A stretch of DNA of 64,000 nucleotides from the NCBI RefSeq assembly GCF_019597925.1, contig NZ_CP080442.1, positions 3,859,501 through 3,923,500 of the forward strand. The letters run 5' to 3'. The translations under genes were made by a program, and so were the position numbers. Source of the DNA: [Clostridium] scindens (GTDB lineage: Bacteria > Bacillota > Clostridia > Lachnospirales > Lachnospiraceae). Positions 58,661 to 64,000 of the stretch are shown here, piece after piece. The notes beneath the pieces were generated by a model. It searched no databases. It was not told the DNA's origin and saw only the letters and a list, made by a program, of their open reading frames with translations. Position 1 is the first letter of the stretch. Every line of letters begins with the position of its first letter.

Positions 58661-59722
58661 ATGAACTTGAATACATCGCAATTACTAGAAAACGCCGTAC
58701 GGGCAGGTGCCTCCGACGTGTTTATCGTAGCCGGGCTTCCCGTTTCCATGAGGATTAACGGGGTGATTGCCAGAGAAGATGAATGCCGTCTTTTGCCGGA
58801 AGATACCAGAATGGTTATCGGACAGATCTACCAGCTTGCCGGAAATCGCCCAATATCCAATCTTGAAGATTCAGGAGACGATGATTTTTCATTCGCGATT
58901 CCCGGACTGTCCAGGTTCCGGGTAAGCGCATATAAGCAAAGAGGCGCATTATCCGTCGTCATAAGGATAATAACCTTTACTCTTCCTGATCCAAAGGAAA
59001 TCGGGCTGCCGGACAAGATTATTAATTTTGCCCACTATTCAAAGGGGATGGTTCTTGTTACCGGTCCTGCCGGCAGTGGAAAGTCCACCACCCTTGCCTG
59101 TATTATTGATCATATTAATAAGAGCTACGACAAGCATATCATCACGCTTGAAGACCCTTTGGAATACCTGCACCGGCACAATAAAAGCATCGTAAGCCAG
59201 CGGGAAATCAATGTAGATACTCAGAGTTACGTTACTGCGCTTCGAGCATCGCTTCGTCAGAGTCCGGATGTCATCCTCCTGGGAGAGATGCGGGATTATG
59301 AGACGATGCAGGTAGCCATGACGGCAGCCGAGACCGGCCATCTTATCTTTTCCACGCTTCATACCATTGGAGCTGCCAATACCATTGACCGGATCATCGA
59401 TGTATTTCCGCCTAACCAGCAGCGTCAGATTGCTGTCCAGCTGTCCATGGTGCTTCAGGCAGTCGTATCTCAGCAGCTCGTGCCATCCATTGATGGAAGG
59501 ATGGTCCCAGCCTTCGAAATCATGACCGTGACTCCTGCTATCCGTAATATGATCCGTGACAATAAGATTCCTCAGATTGACGGCATCCTCTATTCTTCAG
59601 CCAACGAGGACATGGTATCCATGGATTTAAGCCTTCTGAAGCTGTTCAAGGAAAATATCATCTCCGCTGATACAGCACTTGCATTTGCCACTAATCCAGA
59701 TATGCTTAGAAAGAAATTTTAA
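58661..59722 (+). CDS. pilT: Type IV pilus motor ATPase, PilT type
   Basis: A hexameric secretion ATPase of 353 residues. The N-terminal PAS-like domain begins ASDVFIVAGLPVSMRINGVI. Walker A is VTGPAGSGKSTTLA, the Asp box HIITLEDPLEYLH, Walker B DVILLGEMRDYETMQ and the His box TGHLIFSTLHTIGA. The C-terminal retraction-type signature AIRNMIRDNKIPQI matches PilT (AIRNLIR) rather than PilB. No PilB is encoded in the operon, so this may be the only motor for the pilus-like apparatus. AAGGAGG precedes the ATG. Confidence 0.94.
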   Translation: MNLNTSQLLENAVRAGASDVFIVAGLPVSMRINGVIAREDECRLLPEDTRMVIGQIYQLAGNRPISNLEDSGDDDFSFAIPGLSRFRVSAYKQRGALSVVIRIITFTLPDPKEIGLPDKIINFAHYSKGMVLVTGPAGSGKSTTLACIIDHINKSYDKHIITLEDPLEYLHRHNKSIVSQREINVDTQSYVTALRASLRQSPDVILLGEMRDYETMQVAMTAAETGHLIFSTLHTIGAANTIDRIIDVFPPNQQRQIAVQLSMVLQAVVSQQLVPSIDGRMVPAFEIMTVTPAIRNMIRDNKIPQIDGILYSSANEDMVSMDLSLLKLFKENIISADTALAFATNPDMLRKKF

Positions 59723-59728
59723 ACATAA

Positions 59729-59770
59729 ATAATGGCCGGCGCGAAAAACGCCGGCCATTATCTTTTTTAT
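59729..59770. terminator. Terminator of the pilus-like operon
   Basis: A 13-bp perfect stem (59729-59741 with 59749-59761) with a CGAAAAA-type loop is followed by CTTTTTT on the plus strand. It is shared with the convergent gene ending at 59767. Confidence 0.9.
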
Positions 59771-60666
59771 CCTAATGGATAGATATCATACTCTATATCA
59801 GAACATATCTTTCTCTCTAAGCCGGCTTCATACCTGCTTTTTATGCGTTCTCCTATCTTCCTGGCATTCTCTGAAGAAGTTCCCAAAACCATCAAAAGAT
59901 ACTGACTACTGCTATACTGTGTAAAAGCATCCCCTTTGCGCAGTGCATTACGGATTATTTCGTACAGTTCCTCCATCAAGCCTTCCAGCCTTTCAGGATC
60001 AAGCTTATCTTCATCTTCCTCCAAAGTAAGCAGCAGAAGATAAGCAGAATCTCCACTCCGCTCAAGCCCTCTTGCCACAAACTGATAGATTCTCTTAAAC
60101 GTCTCATAATCCTGAAGGTACGCCCCCTCCACGCTGCCCTTTTCCTTCAATTCCTCACTGATAACAGACATATCTTTAAAAACAGGCCCGTTATGGCGAA
60201 CTTCGATTTTTGACACTTTCCTTTTCTCGGAAACCATTACAATTGACGCTCTTTGGAACACTTTTCCCGGTCTCTCGTATTCTGCTGCATAGACCAGCAC
60301 GGCAGTTGATAAGACGGAATCTTCCATCTCCAGTTCCTGGCCTGCTTTTTCTACCATTTGGCTGATATTATTATGATTCTGATAGATCTGCTCCCTTTTC
60401 GCTACTTCTGTAAAAAATATAGCAAATATATCCGGTCCTATCCTTGCTGCCACTCCACATCCTTCAGCCATATTTTCTGCAATCTGCGCAACTCTTTTTA
60501 ATAGCCTGTCTCCCATCTGATATCCGTACTTCAGATTAATTCCTCGAAAATCATGTATATCAATTTCAAGGAGCATCCCTGAGTGCCCATTTTTTAGGTG
60601 ACTGCTCATAAAATCTTCCAACTCGTTCCTGGTACTCAGCCCGGTCAGCAAATCTTTATATGCCAT
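59767..60666 (-). CDS. Protein with two degenerate GGDEF-like domains
   Basis: A cytoplasmic protein of about 299 residues. The first domain (about 1-160) is a GGDEF fold (KDLLTGLSTRNELEDFMSSH, LLEIDIHDFRGINLKYGYQMGDRLL), but the motif is IGPDIF in place of GGDEF. The second half (about 170-299) repeats the fold in even weaker form (AYLLLLTLEEDED, RKGDAFTQYSSSQYLLMVLG). Neither should make cyclic-di-GMP. It follows the intact cyclase gene by 33 bases. AAAGGAG precedes ATG 60666. Confidence 0.8.
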   Translation of the reverse strand: MAYKDLLTGLSTRNELEDFMSSHLKNGHSGMLLEIDIHDFRGINLKYGYQMGDRLLKRVAQIAENMAEGCGVAARIGPDIFAIFFTEVAKREQIYQNHNNISQMVEKAGQELEMEDSVLSTAVLVYAAEYERPGKVFQRASIVMVSEKRKVSKIEVRHNGPVFKDMSVISEELKEKGSVEGAYLQDYETFKRIYQFVARGLERSGDSAYLLLLTLEEDEDKLDPERLEGLMEELYEIIRNALRKGDAFTQYSSSQYLLMVLGTSSENARKIGERIKSRYEAGLERKICSDIEYDIYPLG

Positions 60667-60699
60667 ACTTACTCCTTTCACATCTCACACATGCTACCT

Positions 60700-62466
60700 T
60701 TAATCCGATGGATGCATCATTCCTTCCTCAAAAACAACATACCTGCCTCGTCCATTCTGTTTTGCCTGATATAATGCAATATCCGCCTGATGATATAATT
60801 GTTTAAAATTCGTTGCTACATCATCATCAATCACAATTCCCATACTCAGGCTTAATCGATCGGGCAGGCCCTCCCTGATACAATAATTTTCTGCTATATC
60901 AAGCATCTTACGAGCCTTTTCAAGAACAATTTTCTGATCATATATATCACGCATGAAGATCATGAATTCATCGCCGCCCAGCCGTGCGACGATATCTGTT
61001 GAACGAAATAAAGTCCTGCACATCTTTACGACTTCTATCAATACGCAGTCTCCCTGCAAATGCCCGAACTTATCATTAATCTCCTTAAAAAAGTCTATGT
61101 CTATCAGCAGGCAGGCATAGTATAAGTCAACGCCTTTATTTCTTATAGCCTTTTTTACCGCCAGTTCCAGATAGCTTCTATTATAAGCGCTGGTAAGAGA
61201 ATCTGTGCTAGATCGGAGCATAAGCTCCTTTTCTGAACTGATATCAACCACTTTCCCAACTACTTTTGCAAGATTTCCTTCAGAATCAAATACTCCTCTC
61301 ATCAGCACCCTTCGCCAGATATTCTTGCCATTCCCATCTGCTATCTGGTATTCTGCCTTAATCGTCTTATTGCTGATCTTATCATTAGATATACCCATTA
61401 TTTTCTCATAAATCTCTGCCTCATCTTCCGGTGATACTCCTAACTCTTTCCACCCTTCAGAAACTCTTGCATTATTTATGATCTTTTTATCTTTCTCACC
61501 AGCAACAGATGCTGGATAGAATACCTGTAGTTCATCTTCTCTCATATTATAATCAAAGATAATGTCGTCCGACAATTCTGAAACTATTTCGTTTCTCTCT
61601 TTTTCCATCTCCAGCTGTCCGATCGTCTCCTTGATCTCTGAGATATCAGTAAGGATACTATTAATAATAGACTCCTGATTTGCATTCCTTACCTTTTTTC
61701 CGTAATCCATAACCCACAGCAGGGTGCCATCCTTTTTTCGGATTCTGTATTCTGTCTTATATTCGTCCCCTTTTTTGAAGCATTCCCTGCAATCTTTCAT
61801 AGCCTTCGCGACGTCTGGCGGATAGATAGCCCCTTTTGCTGTTCCCCCGCTCATCTCCATAAACTCATCATAAGTATATCCTAGCATATTGCAAAGTTCA
61901 TCGTTTACATAGAAGAACGTATAGTCATCATCATCAAGGCTTCCTCTCATCCCTCCAGCCGTTGTCTGGGCAAGCATTTCCATCTGCTGCGTCTTTTCAA
62001 TCAGAAGCCTTTTCAGGAGCCTGTAATTTTCTACGCTCATCTCCTCCGGATAATATTCTTCCTCTCTTACAATGGAATTGGGAGCGGATACATGCATATG
62101 CGTCACCTTCCATTGGCCGCTGCATAGATGGAATATAAATGAGGCTCTCTGTCTCAGACTGAAAAATCCATTTTTATCCACTCTGGAATTAATTAAAAAC
62201 TGTGCTATGACTACAGCAAAATCTTCTCCTTTGCTCACCATGCTATAGTTCTCATCCAGAAGACGTATTTCATACTTGCTGTTGCACCCATTCTCAAAAA
62301 AGACTTTAAGCTTATCATAATCAAGGGCCATTGCCTGATCGCTGACCCCAATCCACGATACTTGATTCCGGTCGAAGTATGATAATGCAGCATTCCAGTC
62401 TTGCTCAAGATAATAGGTATGAATTAATCCTTCTGCCATTTTCTGAAAGTATCCGGAATCCTGCAT
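60700..62466 (-). CDS. Diguanylate cyclase with NTF2-like and PAS domains
   Basis: A cytoplasmic signalling protein of 588 residues. Residues about 1-130 look like an NTF2/SnoaL-like domain (LIHTYYLEQDWNAALSYF, QRASFIFHLCSGQWKVTHMHV, split). Two PAS domains follow (DYTFFYVNDELCNMLGYTYDEF, then FDYNMREDELQVFYPAS; PAC segment EYQIADGNGKNIWRRVLMRG). The C-terminal GGDEF domain has STDSLTSAYNRSYLE and an intact RLGGDEFMIFM, so it should make cyclic-di-GMP. It has no membrane helix and no EAL domain. Confidence 0.93.
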   Translation of the reverse strand: MQDSGYFQKMAEGLIHTYYLEQDWNAALSYFDRNQVSWIGVSDQAMALDYDKLKVFFENGCNSKYEIRLLDENYSMVSKGEDFAVVIAQFLINSRVDKNGFFSLRQRASFIFHLCSGQWKVTHMHVSAPNSIVREEEYYPEEMSVENYRLLKRLLIEKTQQMEMLAQTTAGGMRGSLDDDDYTFFYVNDELCNMLGYTYDEFMEMSGGTAKGAIYPPDVAKAMKDCRECFKKGDEYKTEYRIRKKDGTLLWVMDYGKKVRNANQESIINSILTDISEIKETIGQLEMEKERNEIVSELSDDIIFDYNMREDELQVFYPASVAGEKDKKIINNARVSEGWKELGVSPEDEAEIYEKIMGISNDKISNKTIKAEYQIADGNGKNIWRRVLMRGVFDSEGNLAKVVGKVVDISSEKELMLRSSTDSLTSAYNRSYLELAVKKAIRNKGVDLYYACLLIDIDFFKEINDKFGHLQGDCVLIEVVKMCRTLFRSTDIVARLGGDEFMIFMRDIYDQKIVLEKARKMLDIAENYCIREGLPDRLSLSMGIVIDDDVATNFKQLYHQADIALYQAKQNGRGRYVVFEEGMMHPSD

Positions 62467-62552
62467 ATGTCTACCTCCCTAATAAAGATCACCAAAATAT
62501 TGATATACGGAAATTATACATCATCTTCCTGCATTTGTAAAAGAAAATAAAA

Positions 62553-62580
62553 TAAAGAACCCCCAAAATCAAGGGTTCTT
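62553..62580 (-). terminator. Terminator overlapping the hybrid kinase stop codon
   Basis: AAAGAACCC (62572-62580 on the minus strand) pairs with GGGTTCTTT (62553-62561), followed by ATTTTATTTTC. The kinase stop codon lies within it. Confidence 0.82.
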
Positions 62581-64000
62581 TATGCTATGTAACGCTTTAT
62601 ATAATTGTTTTGATTCTACGGGCTTGATCAGATACTCATCTACGCCTGCCTCATAGGCCATCCTCTGATCTTCATCAAATGCATTGGCAGACATCGCGAT
62701 GATGGGTACCTTCTTATCTCTTTCTTCCTCGTATCTTCGGATCATCTTGGTCGCTTCAATTCCGTCCATGACAGGCATGCGGATATCCATCAGGATTGCA
62801 TAATAATATTCTTCGGATTTCTGGAGGAATTTGTCAACGGCCTGCCTCCCGTCTTCTGCAATTTCCACAACCGCGCCGTCCAATTCCAGTATCATCTTAG
62901 CAATCTCTCTATTTAACTCATTATCTTCTACAAGAAGGATATGGCGTGCAGAAAGGCTGATATTTTCTTCCTCTTCCTGATCTTGCACAGACATGCTGGC
63001 CTTCCACAAAGTATTGCAAAGATTCTCTTTGAAAACGGGTTTGGTTATCAGGTAGTCCGCTCCCGCTTCATAAGCCTCCTCCTCGATTTCCGTATGGTCA
63101 TATGCGCAGAGAAGGATAATCATTGTCTCAGGTCCTACGATCTTCCTGATCTGCCTGGTCGTTTCCAGGCCATCCATTCCCGGCATCTTATAGTCGATCA
63201 AAGCCAGGTTATAGATGTGTCCGCATCTGAGCGCTTTCTCTACTTCATCTATAGCCTTTCTGCCAGAATCAGCCCAGACCGTTAACGCGCCCGACTCTCC
63301 AAGAATGGCTGCTGCCTGGCTTCCTACCTGGCTGTCATCATCGACGATCAGTATATACATATCTTTTAGAAGTTCTCTCTGCTTTCTTAATTGTTCTTCC
63401 CAGGCATCATCCTCGGAAGGTTTTAACGGGATTTCTACGGAAAAAGTAGTTCCTTCCTGAAGCTTGCTCTCAACCTCAATGGTACCTCCCATAAGTTGAA
63501 CAATATTATACACGATAGAAAGGCCCAGCCCTGTTCCCACCATATTCCTTGCTACGTCTGCCGACTCCTGCTCAAAAGGCTGGTATAATTTTTTCAGAAA
63601 CTCCTCCGACATGCCTCTTCCTGTGTCCATAACCTGAAACAGCAGATAAGCATAGCCATTGGTTCGCCTCATTTCTCTGATACTAAGCTTAATGCTTCCA
63701 TTTTGAGGCGTAAACTTCAGGGAATTGGACAGCAGATTCATAAGAATCTGTTTTACCCTCAATTCGTCTCCAATGTAATACTGCTGCAGCGGCTCTTCAT
63801 AGTACATTTCGAATTCCAGATTTCTAAGTTCCGCCTGGGGATATATAATCGTAGTTATATTTCCAAGAAATTCAAACATGTCAAACTTCTCATTTTTAAG
63901 AATCATCTTGCCGCTTTCAATCTTTGACATATCTAAGATATCATTAATGAGGGACATAAGATATCTGGAGGAATCATCAATCTTCTTAAAGCAATTGGAA
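62569..64000 (-). CDS. Hybrid sensor histidine kinase with two receiver domains (5' end outside window)
   Basis: The C-terminal 477 residues of a large phosphorelay kinase. The fragment opens in the second half of the HisKA helix hairpin (SSRYLMSLINDILDMSKIES). The HATPase domain has ILMNLLSNSLKFTPQNGSI, MDTGRGMSEEFL and GTGLGLSIVYNIVQLMGG. Two receiver domains follow: the first with YILIVDDDSQVGSQ and phospho-acceptor Asp in ALIDYKMPGMDGLE, the second with HILLVEDNELNRE and Asp in AILMDIRMPVMDGIE. The frame is open to the right edge. With the neighbouring cyclase it suggests a sensory block, but the input domain is not visible. Confidence 0.94.
   Translation of the reverse strand, partial: SNCFKKIDDSSRYLMSLINDILDMSKIESGKMILKNEKFDMFEFLGNITTIIYPQAELRNLEFEMYYEEPLQQYYIGDELRVKQILMNLLSNSLKFTPQNGSIKLSIREMRRTNGYAYLLFQVMDTGRGMSEEFLKKLYQPFEQESADVARNMVGTGLGLSIVYNIVQLMGGTIEVESKLQEGTTFSVEIPLKPSEDDAWEEQLRKQRELLKDMYILIVDDDSQVGSQAAAILGESGALTVWADSGRKAIDEVEKALRCGHIYNLALIDYKMPGMDGLETTRQIRKIVGPETMIILLCAYDHTEIEEEAYEAGADYLITKPVFKENLCNTLWKASMSVQDQEEEENISLSARHILLVEDNELNREIAKMILELDGAVVEIAEDGRQAVDKFLQKSEEYYYAILMDIRMPVMDGIEATKMIRRYEEERDKKVPIIAMSANAFDEDQRMAYEAGVDEYLIKPVESKQLYKALHSIKNP

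Overview
The window is 64 kb of chromosome from a spore-forming, anaerobic Gram-positive bacterium, most likely a Lachnospiraceae member (Clostridium scindens / Dorea-like). Support comes from sporulation genes (spoIID, a spoIIQ-like gene, cwlD, bofA), a clostridial peroxide-defence block (PerR, reverse rubrerythrin, rubrerythrin), a Tad/Flp pilus locus with the short clostridial Flp1 pilin, an ileS T-box and MsmX-type sugar ABC ATPases. Strong AGGAGG ribosome binding sites are found throughout. I saw no rRNA, tRNA, CRISPR array, prophage or intact insertion sequence.

Layout. 0-4.6 kb: a xylose-type ABC importer (xylG partial, xylF) divergent from a GntR/FCD regulator, then a stand-alone MsmX-type ATPase. 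4.7-12.7 kb: a housekeeping operon related to Bacillus yaaO-tmk-holB-yaaT-yabB-yabC (pgi, PLP decarboxylase, a guanylate-kinase-like protein, holB, ricT, trmN6, then rsmI), with a decayed Rpn nuclease gene between trmN6 and rsmI. 12.7-21.5 kb: mixed genes (membrane protein, MTA/SAH nucleosidase, TSCPD protein, a candidate structured RNA, murG lying between an ECF sigma factor and a likely anti-sigma partner, HIT, histidine kinase, rhomboid, a second Rpn). 21.5-29.7 kb: a Tad pilus operon including a 58-residue Flp pilin. 29.8-37.1 kb: bofA, yaaL, comEB, upp, sua5, cwlD, a GH18 protein and mecA. 37.1-37.8 kb: a small CxxC-family redox gene with an in-frame UGA followed by a SECIS-like hairpin (probable selenoprotein), then tandem DnaA boxes. 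37.8-42.5 kb: NlpC/P60 with WalR-type boxes, the PerR/rubrerythrin block, an ECF S component, HlyIII and a GIY-YIG protein. 42.6-53 kb: spoIIQ-like and spoIID genes, glgP, ileS with its T-box, dacF and lepB. 53-59.7 kb: a compact type IV pilus-like operon (PilC, four pilin-like or anchored proteins, PilT) preceded by a degenerate GGDEF protein, a membrane-tethered sigma-region-2 fusion and a transglutaminase lipoprotein. 59.8-64 kb: cyclic-di-GMP and two-component signalling genes.

Most notable. (1) The probable selenoprotein at 37146-37346 has CxxU in place of CxxC, a 14-bp hairpin directly after the UGA, its own promoter and an intact downstream frame. (2) Three genes (13686, cwlD at 33446, spoIID at 44298) start immediately after an intrinsic-terminator hairpin whose 3' arm is the gene's own Shine-Dalgarno sequence. 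At spoIID a sigma-E-like promoter sits inside the hairpin, so its transcript would lose the occluding arm. (3) At 15.02-15.25 kb, both stems of a candidate RNA show G-U pairs on the minus strand where the plus strand would have A-C mismatches. (4) The pilus-like operon has a PilT-type ATPase but no PilB or prepilin peptidase in the window, and carries an unusual sigma-2/transmembrane fusion.
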